NCBI RefSeq assembly: GCF_006980705.1
Contig: NZ_SBHO01000007.1
Location: forward strand, 56,593 to 120,592
Length of the DNA: 64,000 bases
Reading direction: 5' to 3'
Origin: Tepidiphilus olei
Lineage (GTDB): Bacteria > Pseudomonadota > Gammaproteobacteria > Burkholderiales > Rhodocyclaceae
Part shown: in pieces, positions 8,463 to 19,603 of the stretch
How the letters are laid out: every line of letters begins with the position of its first letter
Position numbering within the stretch: the stretch's first letter is position 1
Position numbers and translations under genes: made by a program
Notes under the pieces: generated by a model
Told to the model about the DNA's origin: nothing
The model's input: the letters and a program-made list of their open reading frames with translations, nothing else
Database searches by the model: none

Positions 8463-9605
8463 TCAGAAGGAATGCGACATGCCGACAAAGAAGAGATCGG
8501 TGTCGTCGACCTTGCCCGTTCTCGACTCGTCGTAGCCGGTCTGCCCCAACTTGTGGGCATCGCCCCACGTCATGTCGTCGTAGTCGATTTTGGTGTACCC
8601 GAGATAGCCGGTGGTGCGCTTGGAGAACGCATGGGTATAGGCGAGGGAGAAGGACTTGGGCTTGTACTCGTGGTCGGTAAAGCCCCGCACCCGGTCGATC
8701 TTCTCGCCACCGTAGGCCACGTGGATATTGCCGGCGCCCACCGGGACGATCACGCCGATCTGCCACAAATCGACGTCGAGATCCTTCCGGCCCATAACAT
8801 CACGTCCCTGTTGGTAGGAGCCCGCCAGAGTAGCCATGCCAAAGTTATAGGAGGCGCCGAGGAACCATTCTTTCTGGGTCTCGTCACCTGCGGCATAACC
8901 ATCGGCCACGTTTTGCTTGCTGAACTTAACCCCTTGATAGATAGCGCCGACTTTCAGCGGACCATTGTCGTAGCGCAGTGCCAAACCGTACTTGTCATCG
9001 TCTTGGTAGTCGGAACCATTCTTGCGATCGATCTCTTGGTTGCCCGCCGAGTAGATCGCATTGAAGGTGACGGACTGGAAGGTGCCGTTATAGGTAACCG
9101 AGTTGTTCCAGCGCGCCGGCGAGTTCGGGGTGATGGTGAGGTTGCCAAGCAGCGACAACCAGCTCTGCGGGCTAGCGGTGGCCGAGAGCAGCGCGTCATA
9201 GTCGTCGATGAAGTAACCGGGCGCGTACTGACGGCCCAAGGCGACCTGACCGAAGGAGCCCTTAAGGCCGACATACGCCTGCCGGGCAAAGGTCTGGCTA
9301 CCCCCATTGTATCTGTCGTCGGCACCGGACATGCAGCAGGATTTGCCGGTATCGAGATTCACCCCCTGTTCCAGCACGAACACGGCTTTCAAACCGCTGC
9401 CAAGCGCCTCCTCGCCACGAAAGCCGATGCGGCTGCCGGCCAAACCGCCATCGTCGATGCCAGCGGTGTCGTCCCCCATCCATTGACCGTATTTGAAGAA
9501 GGCGTCGGCCACGCCATAGAGCTGGATGGAGGATTGGGCCCATACGGGGGTGGAGACGATACCTGCGATCGCCAACGCGATCAGTTTCTTCTGTGTTTTT
9601 TTCAT
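8463..9605 (-). CDS. general porin, family 4 (array member 1)
   Basis: A 380-residue outer-membrane porin. The signal peptide ends VWAQ and the mature protein begins SSIQLYGVADAFF. The barrel ends in the aromatic C-terminus MSHSF expected for BAM-dependent assembly. GFRGEEALGSGLKAVFVLEQG and GRQYAPGYF are typical of betaproteobacterial trimeric porins (PF13609 type). It carries a CC pair in the loop after DTGKS that the other two copies lack. The start at 9605 follows GAGGAG. It is the first of three adjacent paralogues on the same strand, each with its own leader and terminator, so they are probably separate transcription units. Confidence 0.92.
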   Translation of the reverse strand: MKKTQKKLIALAIAGIVSTPVWAQSSIQLYGVADAFFKYGQWMGDDTAGIDDGGLAGSRIGFRGEEALGSGLKAVFVLEQGVNLDTGKSCCMSGADDRYNGGSQTFARQAYVGLKGSFGQVALGRQYAPGYFIDDYDALLSATASPQSWLSLLGNLTITPNSPARWNNSVTYNGTFQSVTFNAIYSAGNQEIDRKNGSDYQDDDKYGLALRYDNGPLKVGAIYQGVKFSKQNVADGYAAGDETQKEWFLGASYNFGMATLAGSYQQGRDVMGRKDLDVDLWQIGVIVPVGAGNIHVAYGGEKIDRVRGFTDHEYKPKSFSLAYTHAFSKRTTGYLGYTKIDYDDMTWGDAHKLGQTGYDESRTGKVDDTDLFFVGMSHSF

Positions 9606-9810
9606 GACGAACTCCTCGCTGTTGCGCAAAACAAAACGTTGCGGAACTCCTCTCCGTCGAACGTTTGCCTTCTCATGAACAAACTTAATGTTTCTATTAT
9701 GTTGCGCCCGACACGATGAAGCAAGCGGATCCTGAGCATGCGTGTCAAAACGCGGAAACTTCCGTTGTATCCACACAACGAGCGCACACCCAGGAGCACG
9801 AGTTCACGCA

Positions 9811-9843
9811 AAAAAAGGGAAGAGGTGCGACCCTCTTCCCTTT
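9811..9843 (-). terminator. Rho-independent terminator of porin 2
   Basis: On the minus strand: AAAGGGAAGAGG, 6-base loop, CCTCTTCCCTTT, followed by more Ts. A perfect 12-bp stem, about 35 bases past the porin-2 stop. Confidence 0.85.
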
Positions 9844-9876
9844 CTTGGACCAGACTCGCCTTGCGGCTAGGCTGGA

Positions 9877-10995
9877 TCAGAAGCGGTGGTTGATACCGAC
9901 GTAGAAGAGGTCGGTGTCGTCCACTTTTTTATCCAGATCGGCGCCCGTACGACCATTCACGCCCTGACCGAGCGCCCTAGCCTCGCTCCACAGCAGGTCG
10001 TCGTAATCGACCTTGGTGTAGCCGACGTAGCCAGTGGTGCGCTTGGAGAGCGCGTGGGTATAGGCGACGGTAAAGGCCTTGGGTTTGACATCGCTGGAGA
10101 GCACGCCCTGCACTTTATCGACGTCCGCCTGGGCATAGGCGACGTGGATGTTGCCCGCACCCACCGGCACGATCACGCCGACCTGCCACAGGTCGACGTC
10201 GAGATCCTTCATACCGAGCACGTCGCGGCCCTGCTGGTAGGAACCGGCGAGCGTGGCCATGCCGAAGTTGTAGGAGGCGCCGATCAGCCATTCATTCTGG
10301 GTTTCATCGGCGACATCCTTGAACTTCACTGCCTGATAGATACCACCGATCTTCAACGGGCCGTTGTCGTACTTCAGCGAGACGCCGTACTTGTCGTCGT
10401 CGGTGTAGTCCGGACCACCTTTCACGTCGACTTCCCGATTACCCGCCGAGTAGATACCGGCCACGCTCACCGACTGGAACGTCCCATTGTAGGTGACCGA
10501 GTTGTTCCAGCGCGCCGCGGAGTTCGGGGTGATGGTGAGCCTAGTAAAGTTGGACAGCAGGCTCATCGGGCTCACGGAGGCATTCAACACGGCATCGTAT
10601 TCGCCGGTGAAGTAACCCGGCGCGTATTGACGGCCGAGGGCCACCTGGCCGAAGTTGCCTTTCAGGCCGACGTAGGCCTGGCGGGTAAAGGTTTCATTAC
10701 CGCCGTTGGCTGCAGAGTCAGTGCCCGACATGGCGGTCGACTTGCCCGTGTCGATGTTGAAGCCCTGCTCCAGCACGAACACGGCCTTGAGGCCGCTGCC
10801 AAGGTCTTCCTCACCGCGAAAGCCGAGGCGGCTACCCGCCAGACCGCCGGAACCGAGACCCATCGTGTCGTCGCCCCTGTCTTGGCCGAACTGCATGTAC
10901 GCGTCGGCCACGCCGTAGACCTGGATGTTCGACTGGGCGAACACCGGCGCCGAGACGAGGCCCGCCACCGCCAGTGCGATCAGTTTCTTTTGCAT
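9877..10995 (-). CDS. general porin, family 4 (array member 2)
   Basis: A 372-residue porin closely related to its neighbours. The signal peptide ends PVFAQ, the mature start is SNIQVYGVADAYM, and the C-terminus is GINHRF. The start at 10995 is preceded by AGAGGAGAAA. The leader is about 170 bases and contains an inverted repeat (11160-11175) found at the same distance upstream of porin 3. Porins of this family allow diffusion of small hydrophilic solutes; the paralogues probably differ in loop charge and regulation, which the sequence alone cannot settle. Confidence 0.92.
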   Translation of the reverse strand: MQKKLIALAVAGLVSAPVFAQSNIQVYGVADAYMQFGQDRGDDTMGLGSGGLAGSRLGFRGEEDLGSGLKAVFVLEQGFNIDTGKSTAMSGTDSAANGGNETFTRQAYVGLKGNFGQVALGRQYAPGYFTGEYDAVLNASVSPMSLLSNFTRLTITPNSAARWNNSVTYNGTFQSVSVAGIYSAGNREVDVKGGPDYTDDDKYGVSLKYDNGPLKIGGIYQAVKFKDVADETQNEWLIGASYNFGMATLAGSYQQGRDVLGMKDLDVDLWQVGVIVPVGAGNIHVAYAQADVDKVQGVLSSDVKPKAFTVAYTHALSKRTTGYVGYTKVDYDDLLWSEARALGQGVNGRTGADLDKKVDDTDLFYVGINHRF

Positions 10996-11159
10996 CGTAT
11001 TTCTCCTCTCTTGCAAGAAGGAAGCCCGTTTGGGGCGGAACCGCTCCGCCCACCCAAAAGCATCACCACCGTCGGCGAAGCTTGAGAAGCATTTTCGGTC
11101 AAGCGAGGGAAGCTTGGCAAGCGAAGGAAAGGATTGAACGGACTTCTCTCTTCTGGGAT

Positions 11160-11175
11160 GTTGCGTCTTTGCAAC
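11160..11175 (-). promoter_or_regulatory. conserved inverted repeat upstream of porin 2
   Basis: Minus-strand reading GTTGCAAAGACGCAAC: 5-bp arms GTTGC/GCAAC. Nearly the same sequence lies upstream of porin 3 (12591-12606). The centres are about 173 bases from the two start codons, within one base of each other. Conserved sequence and spacing suggest a regulator site or part of a shared leader. Confidence 0.5.
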
Positions 11176-11247
11176 GCCGTACCCATGCACATGACGCGCC
11201 AGCCGACACCGCCGCGACCACGAAACGCCCTCGCGACGAGAAACGAT

Positions 11248-11279
11248 CGGCGAGACCGGGATCTCCCACGGCCTCGCCG
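11248..11279 (-). terminator. probable terminator of porin 3
   Basis: On the minus strand CGGCGAGGCCG and CGGTCTCGCCG form an 11-bp stem with one G-U pair around a 10-base loop, then ATCGTTT. It lies 24 bases after the porin-3 stop, within the 308-bp gap to porin 2. That gap otherwise holds only the porin-2 leader. Confidence 0.6.
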
Positions 11280-11303
11280 CGCCATCACACCGGCCTCAAA
11301 CCA

Positions 11304-12425
11304 TCAGAACATGTGCCGGATGCCAAGGAAGAAAATGTTGGTATCTTCGATTTTCTTGTTGACATCATAACCGCTGTTCGACGGCACCAAGGCCAACTGA
11401 GCCCCACGACCCCAGGTCAGATCGTCGTAGTCGGTCTGGGTATAACCGCCGTAGAGGAAGGTACGCTTGGAGAGGAAGTGCAGATAGGCGATGGAGAAAG
11501 TCTGCGGATCGACCGACTTGCCATGCGCCGGATCGAGTTCGCTATGCGTATAGCTCAGACGCAGCTGGTTGGTACCGAACACGGGAATGATCGCACCGAT
11601 CTGCCAGACGTCGACGTCGCGATCTTTCTGCCCCAGAACGTCCCGCCCCTGCTGATAAGTACCCATGAGCTTGACCATGCCGAAATCGTAAGCGGCGCCG
11701 ATCGCCCACTCTTTTTGCGTCTCGTCTCCGAGCGCATTGAGCGCGTTGTATTTGACGTTGTGATAGATGGCGGTGGCGCTCAGAGGACCGGAGGCGTACT
11801 TCACCGAGAAACCAAAACGGTCGTCATCGCTATGGTCGATCCTCTTCCCATCCGTCGGGCGAATGACATCGACTTCGTTGTTGCCGGCCGAATAAATCGC
11901 CGACCAGCTCACCGATTGGTATGAACCACTATAGAGCGCGGAGTTGCTCCACCGGGCTTTCTCGCGGGTGCTGATCGTCAAACCCAGGAAATTGTTGATC
12001 TGAACGAGCGCGCTCGCGCCGGACCCGCCGATGCCTTCGAATTCGTAGATATAGTAACCCGGCGCTTGGTGCCGCCCCAGTGTGAGCTGGCCAAAGCTGC
12101 CCTTGAGGTCGGCATAGGCTTGCCGGGTGAAGACGTCGTTCCCCTGAGCGGAGGAGTCCCCCTCGACGCTCTTGCCGGTGTCGATGTTGAACCCTTGCTC
12201 GAGCAGGAACACCGCTTTGAGACCACTACCCAGGTCCTCCTCACCCCGCACCCCGATGCGCGGCCCCCCTGTGCCGCTCGTGGAATTGATCATAAAAAAA
12301 TCATTGCCCATCGAATCGCCATATTGGAAGTTGGCGTCCAGCACGCCATAGAGCTGGATGTTCGATTGAGCATATACCGGCGCTGCCAGGGCACCGGCCA
12401 CCGCCAGCGCGACAAGTTTTTTCAT
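11304..12425 (-). CDS. general porin, family 4 (array member 3)
   Basis: A 373-residue porin. The signal peptide ends PVYAQ, the mature start is SNIQLYGVLDANF, and the C-terminus is LGIRHMF. It keeps GVRGEEDLGSGLKAVFLLEQG and GRHQAPGYY but is more diverged from copies 1 and 2 than they are from each other. TGGAGGAG lies before the ATG at 12425. It is the array member nearest rpoH, which is divergent. Confidence 0.92.
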   Translation of the reverse strand: MKKLVALAVAGALAAPVYAQSNIQLYGVLDANFQYGDSMGNDFFMINSTSGTGGPRIGVRGEEDLGSGLKAVFLLEQGFNIDTGKSVEGDSSAQGNDVFTRQAYADLKGSFGQLTLGRHQAPGYYIYEFEGIGGSGASALVQINNFLGLTISTREKARWSNSALYSGSYQSVSWSAIYSAGNNEVDVIRPTDGKRIDHSDDDRFGFSVKYASGPLSATAIYHNVKYNALNALGDETQKEWAIGAAYDFGMVKLMGTYQQGRDVLGQKDRDVDVWQIGAIIPVFGTNQLRLSYTHSELDPAHGKSVDPQTFSIAYLHFLSKRTFLYGGYTQTDYDDLTWGRGAQLALVPSNSGYDVNKKIEDTNIFFLGIRHMF

Positions 12426-12590
12426 CGTAGTATCTCCTCCAGCATGGTCGGATTTTCGAGCCTTCTCGGCTCCCCAGAAACACACCACTTTCATCGAATG
12501 AGTAAAAGTGATGCCGCTATAAATTCTTCGCGATTCCATCACCAAAGACAAGCCTCTCGCCGCCTTTTGTTACCGTCAGCTGCAAGGAAT

Positions 12591-12606
12591 GTTGCAGCTT
12601 TGCAAC
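12591..12606 (-). promoter_or_regulatory. conserved inverted repeat upstream of porin 3
   Basis: Minus-strand reading GTTGCAAAGCTGCAAC, extending to a 9-bp-arm palindrome AATGTTGCA-N4-TGCAACATT at 12588-12609. It is the counterpart of 11160-11175. It lies in the divergent porin 3/rpoH region, about 50 bases from the rpoH CIRCE element. Confidence 0.55.
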
Positions 12607-12640
12607 ATTTCGATACATGCGATGGAACCTGCACCCGCTC

Positions 12641-12667
12641 TTGGCACTCTCAGGCATCGAGTGCTAA
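12641..12667 (+). promoter_or_regulatory. CIRCE element (HrcA operator) overlapping the rpoH promoter
   Basis: TTGGCACTC, 9 bases, GAGTGCTAA: one mismatch from the CIRCE consensus TTAGCACTC-N9-GAGTGCTAA recognised by the heat-shock repressor HrcA. TTGGCA (12641-12646) and TAAATT (12665-12670), 18 bases apart, could be the -35/-10 pair, so HrcA would cover the promoter. It is 34 bases before the rpoH ATG. Confidence 0.85.
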
Positions 12668-12701
12668 ATTCGCCACAGCAAACCATCGAGGAAGGAGCAG
12701 C

Positions 12702-13593
12702 ATGACGAGCAATGCAGTCGTACCGCTGGGATACGCCCCGGGCTTGCCGAGCCCCGTCTCCAGCCTGGAGCAGTACGTGCGGGCGGTGCGCAGCATTCCG
12801 CCGCTCTCCGCCGAGGAAGAGAAGGAATTGGCGCGCCGCTGGCGGCTGGAGCGCGATCTCGAGGCGGCACGGCGCCTGGTGCTGGCGCACTTGCGCTACG
12901 TGGTGGCGATCGCCCGGCAGTATTTCGGCTACGGTCTGCCGGAGGCCGACCTCATCCAGGAAGGCAACGTGGGGCTGATGAAGGCGGTGCGCCGCTTCGA
13001 CGAGACCCGCGGCGTGCGGCTCGTGACCTTTGCGGTGCACTGGATCAAGGCGGAGATCCACGAGTTCATCGTGCGCAACTGGCGCCTGGTGAAAATCGCC
13101 ACCACCAAGGCGCAGCGTAAGCTCTTCTTCAACCTGCGCCGCTTGAAAGGCTCGAGCAACGCCCTGCAGCCGGCCGAGGCGCGGGCGATCGCCGAGGAGC
13201 TGGGGGTGAAGCCCGAAGAGGTGCTGGAGATGGAGGCGCGCTTTGCCGGGGCGGAGGTGCCGCTGGAGACGCCCGCGGGGGAAAGCGAGGAAGACGCGCT
13301 GCCCGCGCCGATCGCCTATCTGCCCGATCCGGGGGCGACGCCCGAGGAGGCGGTGCTGGAAGCCGAGGCGCACTGGCTCGCCGACGAGGGGTTGCGCGCG
13401 GCGCTCTCCAAGCTCGATGCGCGCAGTGCCGACATCGTGCGCCGGCGCTGGCTGGCCGAGGAGCCGGAGACGCTGCAGGCGCTGGCGGCGGAGTACGGCG
13501 TCTCGGCCGAGCGCATCCGCCAGATCGAGGCGGCGGCGATCAAGAAACTGCGCGCCTGGCTCACGCAGACCGCGGGCGCGGGAGTGCCTGCCC

Positions 13594-13601
<8 letters not shown>
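12702..13601 (+). CDS. rpoH: RNA polymerase heat-shock sigma factor RpoH (sigma 32)
   Basis: A 299-residue group 3 sigma factor. Region 2 holds EADLIQEGNVGLMKAVRRFD and a WIKAEIHEFIVRNWR segment. The QRKLFFNLRR motif is the RpoH box specific to sigma 32. Region 4 ends in an HTH (ALAAEYGVSAERIRQIE). AAGGAG sits 5 bases before ATG 12702; an open frame extends far upstream but without coding character. The CIRCE element implies HrcA repression. The 3' end overlaps thiD by 8 bases, so thiD is probably read from the same message, an unusual partner for a heat-shock factor. Confidence 0.93.
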
Positions 13602-16408
<2,807 letters not shown>

Positions 16409-16418
16409 CGTCGAGACG

Positions 16419-18344
16419 ATGAGCGCGTCCGTAGCGGAAGAGGAAGAATCGTCGCTCGCCGCGCGCATGCAGGCGCTGCTCGCCCGCGTCTTCGGGCATG
16501 CGCGCTTTCGCGGACCGCAGGCCGAGATCGTGGCGCACGTGGCGCGCGGCGGCGATGCGCTGGTGTTGATGCCCACGGGCGGCGGGAAGTCGCTGTGCTA
16601 CCAGCTGCCGGCGCTGCTGCGCGAGGGGGTAGGGATCGTGATCTCGCCCCTCATCGCGCTGATGGAGGATCAAGTGGCGGCGCTGCGAGAGAACGGCGTG
16701 GCCGCGGCAGCACTGCACTCGGGCATCGCCCCGGAAGAAGCCGAGTCGATCGAGCGGGCGACCCGCGAGGGGCGGGTGAAGCTCCTCTATTGCGCACCGG
16801 AGCGGCTGCAGACGCGCCGTTTCCTCGAGCTGTTGGATGCGCTCGCCGCCCAAGGGGCGATCGCGCTCTTTGCCATCGACGAAGCCCACTGCGTGTGGCA
16901 GTGGGGGCACGACTTCCGTCCCGACTACCTGCACCTGGCGATGCTGCCGGCGCGCTACCCCCGGGTGCCGCGCATCGCGCTCACCGCCACGGCCGACGCG
17001 GCGGCCCGCGAGGAGATCGCGGCGCGCCTGGCGTTGCACGAGGCGCGCCGCTTCGTCACCAGTTTCGACCGCCCCAACCTCTTCTACGCCGCCGAGCGCA
17101 AGCGCGGCGACGGGCGGGCGCAGCTCCTCGCCTTCCTGCGACGGCAGCCGGAGGGCGGCGGCATCGTCTATTGCCTGTCGCGCGGCAAGACGGAGAAACT
17201 CGCCCGCTGGCTGAACGATCGGGGCATCCCGGCGCTGCCCTACCACGCCGGGCTCACGCACGAGGTGCGCGAGCGCCACCAGCGGCGGTTCCTGGCCGAG
17301 GACGGCCTGGTGATGACGGCGACCATCGCCTTCGGCATGGGCATCGACAAACCGGACGTGCGCTTCGTCGCCCACCTGGATCTGCCGCGCTCGCTCGAAG
17401 GCTACTACCAGGAGACGGGACGCGCCGGCCGCGACGGCGAACCGGCGCAAGCCCATCTCCTGTGGAGCGGCGAGGACGCGGTGTGGCATCGGCACATGAT
17501 CGAGACCTCCGACATGCTGCCGGAGCAAAAGGAGATGGCACACCGGCGGCTGGACACGCTGGTGGACATGGTCGCGGGCACCGGCTGCCGGCGGCAGGCG
17601 ATCCTCGCCTATTTCGGCGAGACCGTCGGCCCCTGCGGGCGCTGCGACCGGTGCCTCGCGCCGGTGCGGCCGTGGGAGGCGACGGACGCGGCGCGCAAGG
17701 CGCTCTCCACCGTCTATCGCACCGGCCAGCGCTACGGCGCGGCGCACCTCATCGACGTGCTGCGCGGTCACGCCACCGAGGCGGTGGTGCGCCGCGGGCA
17801 CGACCGGCTGAGCACCTACGGCCTGGGGGTCGATCTGCCCGTAGAGACCTGGCAGGCGGTGTTCGACGAGCTGCTGCTGCGCGGCCGGCTCTCGCTCGAC
17901 TTCGAACGGCATCGCGCCCTGGTGCTCACGCCCCGCGCGAGGCCCCTGCTGCGCGGGGAGGAGCCGTTCTTTCTTGCCTTGCCCCGCGCGACGCCCAAGG
18001 GCTCGGCCCGCGACGCGACCGCGGCTACGGTGCCGGCAAGCGACACCCTCTCGCCGGCCGAGCAGGCGCGCTTCGAGCGTCTGCGCCGCTGGCGCCTGCA
18101 GCAGGCCCAGGCCGACGGCGTGCCGGCCTACGTGATCTTCCACGACAAGACCCTGCGCGAACTCGCGCGCCGCGCCCCGGCAACGCTCGCGGAACTCGCC
18201 CAAATCGAAGGGATCGGTGCGCGCAAACGGGAGCGCTGGGGCGAGGAATTGCTCGCGCTGCTGGCCGCAACCAGCGACGAATCCGCAGCGCTTGCGGTGC
18301 TCGACAAGGCCGCCGACCAGCCGCCACTTCCCTCCGATCTATAG
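16419..18344 (+). CDS. recQ: ATP-dependent DNA helicase RecQ with acquired C-terminal tail
   Basis: A 641-residue helicase. Walker A MPTGGGKS is at 51-58, the DEAH box at 154-157, QETGRAGRDG is motif VI, and the zinc-binding Cys set CGRCDRC and a C-terminal HRDC domain (GIGARKRERWG) follow. The start at 16419 (MSASVAEE) is chosen; an upstream GTG at 16380 would overlap thiC. After the HRDC domain the last ~25 residues (ATSDESAALAVLDKAADQ, then PPLPSDL) are the same as the tail of the RHH protein at 19604-19852. They are encoded in the 198-bp direct repeat, so the native recQ 3' end has apparently been replaced. Confidence 0.93.
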   Translation: MSASVAEEEESSLAARMQALLARVFGHARFRGPQAEIVAHVARGGDALVLMPTGGGKSLCYQLPALLREGVGIVISPLIALMEDQVAALRENGVAAAALHSGIAPEEAESIERATREGRVKLLYCAPERLQTRRFLELLDALAAQGAIALFAIDEAHCVWQWGHDFRPDYLHLAMLPARYPRVPRIALTATADAAAREEIAARLALHEARRFVTSFDRPNLFYAAERKRGDGRAQLLAFLRRQPEGGGIVYCLSRGKTEKLARWLNDRGIPALPYHAGLTHEVRERHQRRFLAEDGLVMTATIAFGMGIDKPDVRFVAHLDLPRSLEGYYQETGRAGRDGEPAQAHLLWSGEDAVWHRHMIETSDMLPEQKEMAHRRLDTLVDMVAGTGCRRQAILAYFGETVGPCGRCDRCLAPVRPWEATDAARKALSTVYRTGQRYGAAHLIDVLRGHATEAVVRRGHDRLSTYGLGVDLPVETWQAVFDELLLRGRLSLDFERHRALVLTPRARPLLRGEEPFFLALPRATPKGSARDATAATVPASDTLSPAEQARFERLRRWRLQQAQADGVPAYVIFHDKTLRELARRAPATLAELAQIEGIGARKRERWGEELLALLAATSDESAALAVLDKAADQPPLPSDL

Positions 18345-18461
18345 CGTTCCTCGAGGCTGCGACGTGGGAGCGCGGGGTCGTGATAGGAACGGCCTGCCGT
18401 GTGAGGCGCTGCGCGGAAAACGACTCATCGTCGGCATTCCAGGAACGCCTCGAGCGTCAAT
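18264..18461 (+). repeat. 198-bp direct repeat, left copy (recQ 3' end)
   Basis: Matches 19772-19969 over 198 bp with 5 mismatches and no gaps by my alignment. It covers the last ~27 codons of recQ, 80 bases of non-coding DNA and the last codons of a hicA gene in reverse. The repeat period is 1508 bp. Together the copies bracket the HTH/PIN/RHH genes. The divergence is low enough to suggest a fairly recent event. Confidence 0.92.
18425..18461 (-). pseudogene. hicA 3' remnant in the left repeat copy
   Basis: Read in reverse, the last 11 codons and stop of hicA ([11 protein letters not shown]) are preserved here, then homology to hicA ends abruptly at 18462. It is the truncated duplicate of 19933-19969. 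It marks the repeat boundary inside a hicA reading frame. Confidence 0.8.
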
Positions 18462-18486
18462 TTAGGTGCAGGGCGTTTCACTTGTT

Positions 18487-18499
18487 GCACTTATTGTGC
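18487..18499 (+). promoter_or_regulatory. candidate autoregulatory operator of the HTH/PIN module
   Basis: GCAC-TTATT-GTGC inverted repeat in the 74-bp unique leader before the antitoxin gene, in AT-richer sequence than the surroundings. The position suits self-repression by the antitoxin. Its short arms keep this tentative. Confidence 0.3.
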
Positions 18500-18535
18500 T
18501 AAGGTTGGCAAGGATCACTGCTTCAGGAGCGAACC

Positions 18536-19009
18536 ATGCGTACCCTCGATCATCTTCACCGTGTTTCCCCTCCTTTGCTTTCCGATGAGGACAAGGAACT
18601 GGCCAAGGCCGCTCAGCGCTGCATCATGGCCTCGCTGGACCATGCGCGGGCCGCGACGATCACCTTGCGAACGGACGAGGAAGGCTCTTCCCCCGTCGTC
18701 GAGCTGCCGCCGGCCACCTTGAGGTTGATCGGCCAGTTGCTGGGGGCCTTGAGCGAGGGGCATACCGTCGTGCTGATGCCGGGCACTCAAGAGCTGACGA
18801 CGGTGCAAGCGGCGCATCTGCTCAATGTCTCACGCCCATTTCTCATCAAAGAGATGGAGGCCGGCCGCCTACCGTATCGCAAGGTGGGCTCGCATCGGCG
18901 CGTTGCCCTCGATGATCTTCTGGCGTACGCCAAGGAGATGCGGGCAAGGCAACGGCAAGCGCTCGAACGCCTGGCAGAAAACGAGCGCGAGTTGGGGTTG
19001 GACTACTGA
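18536..19009 (+). CDS. HTH (excisionase-type) antitoxin
   Basis: A 157-residue protein. The C-terminal half (about residues 86-135) is a MerR/excisionase-like winged HTH (TTVQAAHLLNVSRPFLIKE, then KVGSHRRVALDDL). The N-terminal half is less typed and may bind the toxin. AGGAG precedes the ATG. It overlaps the PIN-domain gene (TGATG), the order and coupling normal for antitoxin then toxin. Antitoxins with this domain paired with PIN toxins are known; this one likely neutralises the downstream RNase and represses its own promoter. It lies inside the 198-bp repeat bracket. Confidence 0.8.
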   Translation: MRTLDHLHRVSPPLLSDEDKELAKAAQRCIMASLDHARAATITLRTDEEGSSPVVELPPATLRLIGQLLGALSEGHTVVLMPGTQELTTVQAAHLLNVSRPFLIKEMEAGRLPYRKVGSHRRVALDDLLAYAKEMRARQRQALERLAENERELGLDY

Positions 19010-19590
19010 TGATCGTCTCCCCCCTTCACACAGCGATTCTGGATGCGTGCGTTCTGTACCCCATTGCAATAGCCGATGCCCTCGTAAGCATGGCCGCGGA
19101 AGGGGTATTCACAGCCAAATGGACCGTACGCATCGAGGAGGAGTGGATGGGCGCGCTCGAGCGGCAGCGACCAGACCTCGTCGGCAAACTGGGGGTCCGC
19201 CGTGACAGCATGCGAGAAGCCATCCAAGACTGGGAGGTCCCCGAATCGGCCTGGGGACCCTTGGTGCCGAGTATCCATCTTCCTGACCCGAACGACGCGC
19301 ACGTCCTGGCCGCAGCCATCGCTTGCAATGCAGACTACATAGTTACTTTCAATTTCAAGGACTTTCCACGAGACATCTTGAATGAACACGGGATCATCTT
19401 GTCGGATCCCGATTCTTTCATCATCGAGCAGTGGGATATGGATCCCATCGGGGCGATCTTGGCATTCAAGCAAATGCGTGCCCGTCGCAAAAAACCTCGT
19501 TCGGGTCCGAGCGAATTTGCCGACATTTTGGAACGAGCCGGTTTGCCCATGACCGCCAACAAGATAAGAATGGCCGCCGATCTCATCTAG
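19009..19590 (+). CDS. PIN-domain toxin (VapC-like RNase)
   Basis: A 193-residue PIN-domain protein. The acidic residues expected to bind Mg2+ are visible: D12 (LDACVLYP), E43-45 (RIEEEW), D93/D96 (DPNDAHV) and D118 (FNFKDFP). PIN toxins cleave RNA, often tRNA. At 193 residues it is longer than classical VapC (~130), with a C-terminal extension after about 140. GC content is lower than that of neighbouring genes, suggesting transfer. The start overlaps the antitoxin stop. Confidence 0.82.
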   Translation: MIVSPLHTAILDACVLYPIAIADALVSMAAEGVFTAKWTVRIEEEWMGALERQRPDLVGKLGVRRDSMREAIQDWEVPESAWGPLVPSIHLPDPNDAHVLAAAIACNADYIVTFNFKDFPRDILNEHGIILSDPDSFIIEQWDMDPIGAILAFKQMRARRKKPRSGPSEFADILERAGLPMTANKIRMAADLI

Positions 19591-19603
19591 GGAGAAAACG
19601 ACG

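Noticed and set aside
12066..12701. Long open frame extending rpoH upstream by about 200 codons
   Set aside because: It runs through the porin-3 gene in antisense, the divergent promoter region and the CIRCE element, and has no family similarity; ATG 12702 with AAGGAG is the proper start.
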